Shown piece by piece: positions 19,653 to 30,959 of a stretch of 64,000 bases of DNA. The DNA lies in contig KQ965774.1 in the NCBI GenBank assembly GCA_001574975.1, positions 198,548-262,547 of the forward strand. The letters run 5' to 3'. The DNA is from Gonapodya prolifera JEL478. Taxonomy: Eukaryota > Monoblepharomycota > Monoblepharidomycetes > Monoblepharidales > Gonapodyaceae. The translations under genes and the position numbers were made by a program. The notes below the pieces were generated by a model. That model saw nothing but the letters and a program-made list of their open reading frames with translations, did not search any database and was not told the origin of the DNA. Each line of letters starts with the position of its first letter. The stretch's first letter is position 1.

Positions 19653-21400
19653 CTAAGACACGTATGCATATTCGGGTGGATCCGCGGTCTCGGCACCTTC
19701 TTCTCCTTGCGTGCGAATGCGCCTTTGCTGTGCCGCGAGGCCCACATGGTTTACGAATTCGATTTCATCCATTCCACATTGAGCGACCGAGCTCTCTGCC
19801 TTGAAATTTCTTCCGAAAGTGGCGAGATCTTGAATCCTTGGTGCACCGTGCGAGTAGTGGAGCCTGATCGCATCGTTCTGTGCATAATTAAACTCACCAC
19901 CAGGATGACACATAGAACAGGCGTGCGTTTATTTGTCCAGCGTTCCACAGACCAGGTAAAACTGAATGAAATGCGAGATTAAACACACTGCGTGAAAATG
20001 AATTTAAAATTACTACTCAAACTCACTAGCTTCGTCCGTTTGTCTCCGAAAGGTTTGCTTGGCATCACTCCAGGAAGTGCCGGTCTGTGATCTATTGCCG
20101 CGGCGAAGTGCTTCCAGCGCTTTGTCGGTCTTGGAGCGTACAAAGACAACCGGTATCTCGTAGTTTGCAAGCTGGTGCGCAACTTGCAGCTCCGCTTCTG
20201 TGAACCTATTCATCGAAAACATTATCAGTCAAAAGCGAGCAAGGTAGCTTGAAATGAAACAATGACTCAGTGAACAATCACCTATCAGACGTCACACAGA
20301 TAACCATGTCATAGGCGTAGAGCATGTTTCTAACAACGTAGTTCTCAGTGGGCTCGCTTTCGGTGCCGGCGCCGGGGATGTCATGGAGACGGAAGTACGG
20401 ATTCACGTCAAAAACACTTTTAAGCAGGAACACAAATCAGTCACTGCGCTGTTTCTCAATTGATGGAAAGCCACAAAATTCACCGTCGGGCTCTTGTTGT
20501 CTCAACGACACCGACTTTGACAGCACGGGCGTCATCATCAGGCACGCCCATGATGCTACAGGGGGGAAATCAGATGGCCAATCAAGATCCACGAGTCCAT
20601 AAAAGAGCACTCACGCATTGACGAGTGTACTTTTTCCCGAACCAGATTGGCCGCACACGACGATGTTCCAATGATGGACGGTATCGAGTCCCAAAAAGAT
20701 CCGCGCCTCCTCCCGAATCTGCGCCGCAGTCTTGTTCATCGTGCTGACAACGGTGTCGGAAATGTTGATGTCGCGGGGCGGTGAGGCGTTGAAAAGATTG
20801 ATGGCATGTATTAAGCCCGCGATGAGGGGAGGGAGGATCTCCACGGCGGCGGCTATCACGTCAGATTCGAGGAGAAACGAGGCCAGTGGCCATAGGAAAG
20901 CCATGAAAGGAAATGTGATGGAGATTCTATCAATATACTGGAGGTTTGGGAGACCCGCAAACGATGGTAGCGGTCCTTCAAAAGCATTCACGCCAATGTA
21001 GAGGTACTGCAAAAACGGAATGGGTTGATTCCTTCAGTTGTTCACGATGATCACAAGCGCATACCTGAAGCTTCGTGAGATTATAGAGCAATGGTATCCT
21101 CCCAGATAGCATATTCCCATAAAGCCACAGAAACACGACCTCTGTGAGACCATCGAGACTTGGCAGTGGGCTCGAAAGGTTCCGCTAATACAGAAACGCT
21201 CCTTCGATCCGACCATTCAGGCAGTTGAGCGATGGAGCTTGTGTGCTATTGTACGTCAGCGAGCAGCATTTTCCGGCGGTCCATGGTTGGGAGATGTTCG
21301 AATTGCGGTAGAGGGTTTCGAAGAGTCCGCAATCGAGGGCCTCCGTTTGGCCATCGATTAGGGTGGCGAGCAGTAGGAGAACCGCGATCCGTAGGATCAT
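19653..21400 (-). CDS. LRR ectodomain - transmembrane - IRG-like GTPase fusion; in-frame TAG near the 5' end
   Basis: The ATG opens a signal peptide (MILRIAVLLLLATLIDGQ). A cysteine N-cap (LDCGLFETLYRNSN, TAGKCCSLTYNS, LNCLNGRIEGAF) and LRRs (LPSLDGLTEVVFLWLYGN, MLSGRIPLL, AFEGPLPSFAGLPNLQYI) follow. A hydrophobic segment (ITFPFMAFLWPLASFLL) comes next, then a P-loop GTPase. Its motifs are G1 CGQSGSGKSTLVNAI, switch region VGVVETT, G3 LHDIPGAGT and a G4-like VFVRSKTD. These resemble immunity-related GTPases (IRG). The C-terminus continues through two introns (ARLFYVSSWWIQDLATFG) to TAG at 19653. Topology would put the LRRs outside and the GTPase in the cytosol. The ectodomain parallels that of the LRR-SH3 protein at 5435-7544. 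Oddity: TAG at 21185-21187 interrupts the first LRR (GAFLY, stop, RNLSSPLPSL) with no length change against the paralogue. It is therefore a pseudogene, an error or a readthrough site. Confidence 0.7.
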
Positions 21401-21837
21401 CAGAAACGGATCTTGTTGTCCTCTATCGTGATCCAAGTTTTGGTCGGGATATCATCCATCCAATATAATTCCTGACCGCTGTTGCCTGAGTTCACCATTT
21501 GGACCAATTACTCGAACCCTGCAAGGTCAAAGGAAAAGAACAGTTCTAACTCCTACCTTCTAATTAATACAGAGTGATTTTGGAACAACCCGGGTTTGCG
21601 AATATGAGGTCGCCTCAAAGGGATCTGGTGGTCGGGGGACACAAGACCGCTCAGAGACCCTTCCAGGAACTTTAAATTCAAATGGGCATGATATGAACAC
21701 CGTGACGCAGTCATTTCCATTGGTGAAGGTATCTGCGAGTCCCAGCATATCAGAAAGTGATGTAGGAGTGACATCAAACAAATATGCCCTGCATGTTTGT
21801 AATTGCCATAGTTACATGTTTGGTTGGTAGCTGTAAA
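21401..21837. other. Intergenic; no supported gene
   Basis: 0.44 kb between the 3' end of the ankyrin protein and the LRR-GTPase start. Two overlapping 73-74-codon minus-strand frames exist, but neither shows a domain or splice support. Confidence 0.35.
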
Positions 21838-23832
21838 TTAAATCCCACTTTCCTCTCTCGGTAGTGGCGGTACCTCGCCCCCTTCCTCATCTTCTTCCAA
21901 CAACTTCTCTCCGAACGCCCCGACACCTCGCTTCCCAAAGTCCATTCTCGCGTCCGCAGGGCTTGCAGGCACGCCACCCTCCGATTTCGATCGAGCGTGT
22001 CCTGTCCTCGCCCTACCACCCGTCACCAACCACCGCTCACCAGCGTCGCTTCCGTCTTCCGAAGCGGCACGACAAACAGGAGATCCCCGTCGAGAAGAAC
22101 CTGAGACAGAGCTGCCTCGAGGAGACCTCCCTCGCGATTCTGCGTCCGCGGGGCTGAGCATTTCCGGAGACCCACTCAAACCTCCTCCGCTTTCTAGCTC
22201 TGCCACCGCCGCCGCAGGGTATAACTTCGCCGCCATTGCTGCAAGCGCCGTGGTTCCTCCATCCGGAGTGCTCAGCGATGGTTGCGGCAAGGAGTACCCG
22301 TACGGTAGCGCAAACGGCGCAGGTGGGTAACCTCCTTGTGCGCTCGAGAAGCTCCCTCCGCCACCAGGTCCGTACTGAGCCGACCCACGCCGTCCTCCGC
22401 TCAACCGGGATCCAGCAGCCTTCCCCCATGACCCACCTCCTGCTCGACCGAAGGATGCGTTGGAGGTCTGCGAGGGGAGTTCAGGAAGTGCTCCGAACGA
22501 GGTCGTGGCGGGGTTGCGGGCGACGGCGGATTGAACAGCGGCAGCGCCTCGGGCCACGAGGCCGCCGAGGGCGTTGGAAATGTTAGCGCGGCCAGCAGAC
22601 ATAGCCTGGCGGATGCCGGAGGAGTTCGAGCTGTTGGAGTTCGGATCGGGAAGCCCGTTGTTGGTTGGTACGAGGGAAGCGGTAATAGGGGTGAACGCGG
22701 AAGGAGAGGAAGAGAGGAGGCGGGCTACATCGTACGATCCAGACGACATCACATAAGCTGAAACAGATGAGGCACATCTAGATTATCGGACATCATGATT
22801 TAAGACGAAAAAACCAACCGTGAAGCTCCTCCCCGAGTCTCGTGGTAAAAGCGTAGTCCACCGGCGTCCATCCAGCGTAGTTCTTATCCAGAGGGTCGGC
22901 ACCTCGTTCGAGGAGCAGAGCACAGGTAGACGAGTGACCCCACGATGCTGCACTATAGGATCGATGTTTCAATCCCGATGGTTAGGTGAAAGCCAATGCA
23001 TACGAACTAGTGGAGAGGGGAGTTGCCCAAATTATCGCGAACAGCGAGCGACACTTCCGATTCGATGAGAGTCTGGTAGTGGAATGGTCATGTGGTCCAC
23101 TTCATGCAACGATTGCAACGACATGGGCAAGCCCACCTCTAACAAGTTGTTAAGGCCATGCATACACACGACCATCACGCAAGTCAGTCCATGGCTGTTT
23201 GCGAGGTGGGTCGCTGCTGGATATAGCGACAAGTACTTGCGAAATATCTGCCAGGGGTGCGTTCGTTCAATCCTGACATACGAGAACCCGGCAGAGGAAG
23301 AATTAGCACCCACCCGATCGCGTCGAAACATCGCGGCCATCATGAGAGCCGTGTTTCCTTCAAAGTCCTGCAAAGTCGATGCCATTAGGCAACGGCGCTT
23401 CCAACTAATAAAGATACAGCCCACCAACCGAGGACAGCCCGTTCGTCTCGTGTCCCATCTCCAAGAGCCACTCAGCTACGGCATCTTGACCAAACTGTAT
23501 CGCGTAGAAGAGTGACGGCCACCCGGTCTCCGTATCAGGATTGCGAAGCGTTCCCAATCGAAACGGTGACTGGGTCAGCCGGGGGTAGGAAGAGGGGACG
23601 GTGGGTCAAACCAGCTCTCAAACGCGCCTCAAAGCGTGCCATCCTCGCGGAACTTGCAAGGCAAAGACCCAAATTCGCCACCGCCGCGCGTGAGATTGGA
23701 CTGACTCACGTTGGCCGCTTGGGTCAGTTTCTTGACGAGCGACAGGTTCCCGTCCGCCACGGCTATCCTCAGCTCCCGCGATGGCATGGATAAGGACACT
23801 GACGACGGGGGGGTCCATGGGACTGGCGCCAT
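21838..23832 (-). CDS. Ankyrin-repeat protein, Avo2-like (TORC2 subunit candidate)
   Basis: ATG (MAPVPWTPPSSVSLSMPSRE) then LRIAVADGNLSLVKKL, an opening helix typical of Avo2-like proteins. Ankyrin repeats follow across several exons: GWPSLFYAIQFGQDAVAEWL, DFEGNTALMMAAMFRRD, AATHLANSHGLTCVMVVC, WGHSSTCALLLERGADPLDK and AGWTPVDYAFT. The GWTPVDY end of the last repeat is characteristic of the Avo2 family, which forms part of fungal TOR complex 2 at the plasma membrane. The long last exon (21838-22757) is a disordered Ser/Gly/Pro-rich tail ending PREESGI. The family assignment rests on repeat order and remembered consensus, not on a search. A generic ankyrin protein is the alternative. Confidence 0.55.
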
Positions 23833-26070
23833 TGGTTTGAGTGTTGTGTTTCACCGTGGGCTAAATTTCCCTCACTCAAGCTGCTCCCCAGCAATCCCGA
23901 AGAGAAATGGTAATGCATTTCCTCGTTCCAAAGGTTTAAACTATTGCTACGGCGGCCGCGAACAAAGTCTGAAGCAAGGGGTGACTTTCGAGGAGCCTCA
24001 TAACTACTACCACTTCTGCCTTGTGTACTGACAGCATTTGAAAACCCGATGCACCGGCACCCTTGGATTCCATGCAGCTCTGATGTATATAAATTAGTTC
24101 TGAAATATCCAGCGCAAGATAATATCGAGAGGTGGATGGGCGGTACATAAAAAGACTCTGGCAATAGCAAGCAATGACTTCCCCAAAGCACACGGGAACG
24201 AATGGGAGGAGGAGGAAATGGGAACTGCATAGGAAGGCTAACTGCACCACAATATTTTTGACCAAAGCACGATTTTCTTTCCACCTAAACTTTCCATAGA
24301 TGGTCTCTTTTCGTGTGCTCGGGCGATTCTCCAACGAAAACAAAAGAAATGCTGCGTAGGAAGGCGCTTCGCGAAGGAAATCCGGATTTATATGGCAATG
24401 TTTGGAAAATGAACTCGTGAAGGCAAAGTTGGAGGATAAGACGAAAAGGGAAGGACACCGGATGCTCTCGGAGTGCGTTTATCGGACAGAGCTGCGCGAT
24501 GGCTCCAAACGGGTGTGGGAGGACCGATGTAGCTTTTGCAACAACTTCGACGATGGTTCATAGATTCTCTTACTCACAGCTGGACTGTCAATGAAGAATT
24601 TTAGGCCGTTTAACGTCCCTAAATTTTGTCGTGGCGGCCCTCACCTGAAGTCCTCACCCAAAATGGAGGGAGCATGACCCACCGATTCTCCAAATTTCAC
24701 AACTTGGAGAGTCGATTTCTCGACGAATACCGGCAATCCCGCCGTGAAACTTGGTTTTACGGCATCGTAGAGCTTCAGAGTAAAGGTTTGGCGTGTGGCC
24801 CCGAGGTCGAGCTCCAACACTCCGCTCTCCCCCCGCGCTCAAAGCACGCGGATTGCAATTATCCGGTCAGTTTTCACTATGCTGCCAGCTTCGCTCCTCA
24901 AGACCCCCCTGAAAGTTGTCTCTAGCGATCCCCAGGACCGCATTTCCCCCAACTCCCCCGAGGCACACGCTGGATGGTCTTGAAGCGGCGGGACCCGCGG
25001 CTGGTCCGATTTGGCTCCGATTGAGGTGGAGATGGCCCGTGATACCCCAGAGAGCTGCTGAAGAGAGGTCGGACAGAGGCGAGTGGTTGGTGGGGAGTGG
25101 TGGTCATGGACAACGGCGGCGAACTCGGCGGTGAGCCAATTTTCCCTCGCTTTCTTATGTCTCTGCTGCACGATACCTAGCTCTTTGTTTAGTCTATTCG
25201 TTTTGTGGACGAAAGGACCGGATTCCTGGTCTTTGGTGTCGGAAAGGCCTGCAGAGTGCTCCCCCGGAAAATCTTCCCAACCCTCGCCGTACTGTCCGTA
25301 CCTGTCCACCACTCTTCGCTTCAAACGATATCAGAGACGTTTGGCGCAGTCTTTTGTCGGGCGTGCCCTATTCCCCACGTCTCCCGTGAATGAATTCGCG
25401 TTCGAACACGGCCTATCGCTTCCTGTGGAAACCAAGGGAGTTGCACACGATGTTCAGCAAAAATCACACCACACTGCTATTTTGTTCTCTGGGCACAAAG
25501 GTACGTACACACACGCAAGGCAATAAATGGAGCGTGGGAGAGTTTTCTTCTATGCTGGGGTTGCTGTCGGACTTGCGGTAGCGCAATTTTATAAATGAGT
25601 GGGGTGGACGCCGTTCACGAAACGCTTTCAGTTTGAAAACAAAAACCAATGAACACGAGTATCAATGCGAGAAAGGTTCTGGAAAATGCAAATCCGAGAT
25701 TGTTTACTTAACGGATTCTTTACGAAGTTGCGGAGTTCTCAGGAAGTGACGACATGCGCGCCCCAATTGTGCTGCCGGTATTTTTAAGGAGCCTTTCCGC
25801 CTACAATAGCGTAGCTTCACAACTCACTTATGTGACGAGATATTGTTTACTGAGGTTTTGAAGCCTTGAAGGGAATGATCGCACTTGTTTAGACTCCGCC
25901 TGGCTCACCTTTCCTCAATCACGACGCGAATGCGATCATGGGGAAGCCCACTCGGATCAACGATACCGGTGCGAAGCTTGCTTCGCGTGTTCGCAGTTAT
26001 AAAGACGCGTTCCAAATGGTGATTCCCACTCATCACGAACATAGACGCGCTTTCGGTTCACACAGACGGA
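23833..26070. other. 2.2-kb stretch without a supported gene
   Basis: Contains several overlapping frames of 60-170 codons on both strands, the longest on the minus strand at 24839-25324. None has a recognisable motif, an ATG context or splice sites that extend it. It may hold a lineage-specific gene or non-coding RNA, but nothing can be shown. Confidence 0.35.
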
Positions 26071-27371
26071 ATGACCTGGAGCCCAACTCCACCCCCAACA
26101 CTAGCAGAGACAATTATGATTCTGCTATCGTGCGGGCATCTGGAATTTGAATGGAATGTGTCGTCCCCGAGCTCGCCTTCGGTGCATCACAATTTCTTTG
26201 GGATAAGATTTTGGCATTATTTCTTCTCGAACATTTATCGAGCCATCGTCCTGCCATTTGCTCTTGGATTTGTATTCGGGTTCATGTGCATCTTGGTGCT
26301 CCGGCTCGAGACCGAATCAACGATGAAACGAAGTGTGGAGATTGGGCGAAGTCGAGTGGCGTGGCAGCGGACGGGATCTGAGAGGTCCGACTCGGTTGCA
26401 TTCTATGCTGGGCCTGTGGAATTATCTCCGGTTGAGTCCGACCCAGTGGCATCAACCTCCCATTTGCACGACGCGAGGGTGCAAGCAATCGAGAGCAGCG
26501 CTTCGGAAACCGTGTCACCTTCAAGCACCACACAGTCACCAAACAGCACAACTCTGCCGTTCTCCTCAATCTATGTCATTTCGCTCCCATTGCGGCGGGA
26601 CCGGCGAGACCAAATGAAACGCATGCTGGACTTCCTCGCCCTCCCGTTCACCTTCTTCGACGCGCACGATCATTCATCGTCCGCCGTCCTCTCGCGACCC
26701 GAAATGAAGCCCCACGAGGGGTACCAGCCCACCCCCGGCGAGGTTGGTTGCTACCTCAGCCACCGCGCCGTGTGGGAGCTCGTCGTCCGACATGCGCTCG
26801 AGTCCGGAGATCAGCGGCCTGCACTTATCCTGGAAGATGATATCGACGTTGAAATGGACGTGGTCAAGATTTTGGGCGAGGTGCTGGAAAGTTTCGAGGA
26901 GGAGGGGAGGTTCCGATGGGACATGATGTATGTCGGGCATTGCTTCGAGACGGAGATGCCTCAGACGGAGCAAATGATATCGGTGGGAATTGATAAACGG
27001 GTTCGACCTGGATTCGAGCCAAAATGCACTCACGGTGAGCGTCGCACCGACATGCATTATTACCACTTCCCACCACCAACTAAACGACTTTCACCGCTCA
27101 AGCGTACCTCCTACCCCCACACGGCGCATCCATCCTCCTCCGCCAGCTTTCCACACTCGACGGCCCTATGGACCTCCACCTTCTGCCGTTCTTCCGGACT
27201 GGAACACTGGTCCATGTATCACTGTACCCTCCACCTGTTATCCAGCTCCCGCGAACTCAAAACGAGGACTCGGATGTGCAGCCGGGGAACTGGGTCTGGG
27301 CCAGACTGCCCGAGCAGACACTTCAGAGAAGCACGAGGAAGGAGGCAGGGATCGAGACGACTAGAAAATAG
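26071..27371 (+). CDS. GT25-family glycosyltransferase, membrane anchored
   Basis: Family 25 (LPS/procollagen galactosyltransferase type) enzyme, predicted as a type II membrane protein of the secretory pathway. A signal-anchor lies near residues 50-80 (YFFSNIYRAIVLPFALGF and following), followed by a disordered stem. The catalytic domain starts IYVISLPLRRDRRDQMKRML, with FFDAHDHSSSAVLSRPEMKP, GEVGCYLSHRAVWELV, the DxD-like LILEDDIDVEMDVV, WDMMYVGHCFE and VRPGFEPKCTH. One intron (gtgagcg...caag, about 27032-27101) separates it from a last exon AYLLPPHGASILLRQL...QPGNWVWARLPEQ, ending TAG at 27371. The acceptor and the exact sugar are not predictable. A decayed paralogue lies 5 kb downstream. 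Confidence 0.8.
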
Positions 27372-27545
27372 AGAGAAGGACAGTTGACTCCGTAGTGAAA
27401 TCGCGACCTCAACTTCTTTCGATCATAATATAGAGACGGTCATGTCTTTCTGGTACAATCAAGGGATACATAGCACCCACCAACAAAGCTCGAGTTGAGC
27501 CGATTCCTATTCTAATCAGGATCTCCCCTCCAATCCCACCATTCA

Positions 27546-29001
27546 ATGCCAGGACCATCTTCGAAACGTTCGGATGCGAAGAAATCCTTTTACGAGCTGT
27601 TGGGGGTGGAGAAGAGCGCGACGCAGGACCAGATCAAACGCGGGTGAGGATCGGGGCGGCTGAGACGTAAAACTGGACGGATTTCGGCAACGGATGAAAG
27701 CCAGATGGTCTGCGAAGACTGGCGATCTCGCTCACCTGACGTGGTTCCCCACCCGAATGCTCAAATCGGCTCGTTAACTCCCGCTCTCTGCGTAAAACTA
27801 CCATTTTCCCAACGGATTGCCTAGGTACCGCAAAGAAGCACTAAAGTGGCATCCGTGAGTGCTTTCGAGGGACCATCTCTGCTCCCACGTGGAAGCAAGT
27901 GTGGACTAAGAAGTAACAATAACTCTGAAAACTTGCACAGAGACAAGAATCCGGACCCAAAAGCAGCCGCTCGATTCCGACAAGTAGCAAATGCGTTCGA
28001 GGTGCTCAGCGATCGTGAGTGCTCAGACGGAATCTCTGTACTTCAGACGCTGTGAGCTATCTCGTGAACCCAGCTCGAACACGGCGAGTGTACGATGTCG
28101 GTGGCTACGACGGTCATGGTGGAGGGTCCACTGAGGGATATGGTATGAACCTGTGAGGCGGCATTCCTCCACGGTTTGTGAGCACGTAGCTTCCTTAATT
28201 TCAGATCCATTTTCACGAGCGAACTACTCTCGATGGTCGAGGGAATACGATGCAGATGTAAGTGTATTTATTATGTGTAGTGTTTGGGATCTGATGAGTG
28301 TGAATTTTCCCACCAGTGGATGGACGGTATGGACACAATGAAACGCTCGTCTTTCCTCTGGAGAACTAAACTCGCTCCTTGCTTCACTATGCACACTATG
28401 CGTACTTTGCTATTCGAATTGGAACTGGGCACTTCTCAAAGGCGGCTTTGGGGACTTCGACGGTGGATTTGACTCATTCGGCGGTGGTCCGTTTGGTGGT
28501 CGAGGTGGCTTTTTCGGCGGCTTTCGGGCTTCCCCCTTTGATTCGTTTGCAAGGGAAGACTCCGGCCCATCAAGTCCACCTCCGTTTTTCCCGCCAAACT
28601 TTGGTGGCTTTCGAAGGCATGACCGATTCAAAACAAGTGCTGATCCGCTTGGCCGCGAGGATAAGACGCCGGATATGAAGTTTGATCCGTTCGGGACGTC
28701 GGGAGGTGGTCGAAGATCCCGCAGTGATAATGACCAGGTCCGTCCAAACTCTTCGTCCAGTGGTGCTACCCCGAAGTCGAGTGGCGGCAAGGACATGAGT
28801 GAGAAGGGTGAGCGTGAATCTGATCGAGACTCGGGAGCTCAGGCTGGAGGACCTGAAGCGGGAAGTGCCGCGTCCGACACCGCAAGTTCGAAAACAACAG
28901 GTGTGGATGAAAAAGAAAGATCCAAGCCCGCCGCGGATGGAGAGAACACTAAGCCGGGCACGAACAAGAAGAAACAAAAGCTGAAGATGAGCCGGATATG
29001 A
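27546..29001 (+). CDS. DnaJ (Hsp40) co-chaperone, type II-like
   Basis: The J-domain is split over four exons: KKSFYELLGVEKSATQDQIK, YRKEALKWHPDKNPDPKAAA with the HPD motif that stimulates Hsp70 ATPase, FRQVANAFEVLSDP and RRVYDVGGYDG. Further exons DPFSRANYSRWSREYDAD and WMDGM precede a Gly/Phe-rich segment (GGFGDFDGGFDSFGGGPFGG). A Ser-rich, then Lys-rich tail ends QKLKMSRI and TGA. There is no zinc-finger cysteine cluster, so it is not type I. The splice between WMDGMDT and the Gly/Phe segment near 28340-28440 is uncertain because the frame changes there. It lies tandem to the GT25 gene, 175 bp downstream. Confidence 0.8.
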
Positions 29002-29285
29002 AAAGACTGTTCAGATACCGTTGTCTTTATAACACGAAGAGACATGTAGTTATGTTATGTGCAAGCCATTGTATTGATATCAAAGGATCGTCGTCTCCAC
29101 AAAGTGCAGCATGTGAACCAAGCTTTGATAGAGATCGTCAAACTCAACCACAGGGGTTCGGGATGTGTAGTTATTTATCGTCGGTATGTACAATGCACAA
29201 ACATTTTCTATCCTGAGCGATTTTTCAGAAATTACGGTCGTAGTGGTTTTCTGAGATTCCGCATTCCAGGGCCCAGCCAGACAGC

Positions 29286-30751
29286 TCAGTACGCAACAGC
29301 CGGGGTCCCCGCCTCAAAATTTTCCAACAACGCAAGCTCCCTCTCCATACCGAATAGCTCATCCTCCGCATCGTTTCTTTCGTCTTCCAACATTCTTCGC
29401 TGGTCTTCCAATTTCATCCGTTTGCGTGACAGGTTCCGCTCGAGCTCCTCGAGCTCCCGTTCTGAGCGTCGGAAGCGCTGCTCAGAGCTCGTCACCTCCG
29501 ACATCTTACGCTTGAGAGCAGTTAGACGCTGAGAGAGCGCTGAAGCGGCAGGGGTTGGTGGAAGGTGGTTTAGGCGAGATGTCAAGACGGTGAGGGTGTG
29601 ATCATCAGGTGATGGAATCACAGGATTCATGGGGGTCAGAGCACGCTGGGAGCAAGCATGGCAGTTCTCATCTAATCAGAAAAACGTTGAATGGAAATTC
29701 TTGTTCGGCTTAACTCACGTGTTGGTACGTTCCGAGTCCTGCCACACCACCAGTCTCCTCTTCATCTGACCCATCTTCTCGGTAGTTGACCCGCCGTCGC
29801 TCTCTGAGTCCCATTGCAACACCGCTCTCGCTTCCGGGAACGTCGTGCATACCAGACCCAATGCTTGACCTGGAGGCGGACCGCGAGGATACTGGAACGT
29901 GTGCATCCACAACGTTGCTCTGCATCACAGCCATGTCGGCCAAGAGCATGAGGACAGATTGCTCTGACAGATGCGTTGCCGCGCTCATCACGGAGCCATC
30001 CGATTCGGAAGAGAGGTCGGTAGGGGGTGGGGTCGGAAGGTTACCGTATCCCGAGTCGGTCGGAGTAAGAGGGGGATACGGCGCCGGCCTGCGATTCTCG
30101 GTGACGAGGCCCACCCTTTCGTCCGAGATGGTGGTATCAGACGAGAAGCTCGAGCCTTTACGGATGACCCTAGGACCGGCGGTTCTTCTCTGCGAAGCTG
30201 CACGACTCAGGGCGATGTTTATTGGTCTGGCATACTGCAGATGATGCTGTCGGATATGGTCGGTATAATCTGTGTAGGTGCAGTGGGCTCCGCAGCCGTC
30301 GACCTGACATCTGGTCGGGAAAGAGTTGTCAGAGCAAAATCAAACCCTGTTTTCGCCCGAGATTTGAGGTCCACGTCCAGCTAGACGAGCTAAAAGAGCT
30401 CCAAAGACAAGATTGATCTCAATTCTTGACGCTCGTGTCTGTCATTCCTTGTCCACGCGATGAATCCATTGACATCTTCGCCTGCTCGCCCACACCCAAG
30501 ATTGACTCACATGTACCGAACATAAATTTTCTGCCCTCGATGCTGCTCATCGGGACATCTCCTGCTTTTGATTCCAGTTTTTCCGCAGGAGGGACACTGG
30601 GGAGTGAATTGGGCAACCAAAGTGCGATGAGCTCTTGCTTCACCAGTTTCGGAGCTCATTCCTGCCTTGCTCAAGATTCGAGCCTCCGAGCAGGAAAATT
30701 CGCTCTTACCTCACGTAGGAAGAGCTGGGTCATGTCGATGGCGGGGTGCAT
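29286..30751 (-). CDS. C2H2 zinc-finger protein with C-terminal coiled coil
   Basis: Starts MHPAIDMTQLFLRE. After several introns comes a single C2H2 finger-like segment (CQVDGCGAHCTYTDYTDHIR with HH following), then a Ser/Pro-rich linker (PPLTPTDSGYGNLPTPPPTD). The last exon (29286-29630) is strongly coiled coil: RRSERELEELERNLSRKRMK and LEDERNDAEDELFGMERELA. It probably has a nuclear or regulatory function, but no specific family is recognised. It converges with the J-protein gene (285 bp apart). Exon structure between 30240 and 30720 is approximate. Confidence 0.5.
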
Positions 30752-30959
30752 GGTGGCTGGATTGCGCTAGAGCCCGTGGAAAGTCAAGGAGCTGGGGAAA
30801 CAAATTTCTGGGGGAGCTTCGCACGGGCCAGAAGCAACCAAAGCACCCTATTCGAGAGCTGGATTTATTTCGGAGGCAGACAGAGCTTTGCAGACGCTCT
30901 CCTGACTATCAATTTATGGCGCATTATGTAAGCTACGGTTGCGCTTTTGACTTCGCTTT

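Noticed and set aside
2919-21187. TAG stop-codon reassignment
   Set aside because: Two genes carry internal TAG, but several others here end cleanly at TAG (ParB/methylase 13476, LRR-GTPase 19653, GT25 27369, three-repeat protein 46321). TAG still terminates.
24839-25324. 161-codon minus-strand ORF as a gene
   Set aside because: No domain, no splice continuation and overlapping frames of similar length on both strands; kept only as an unannotated stretch.
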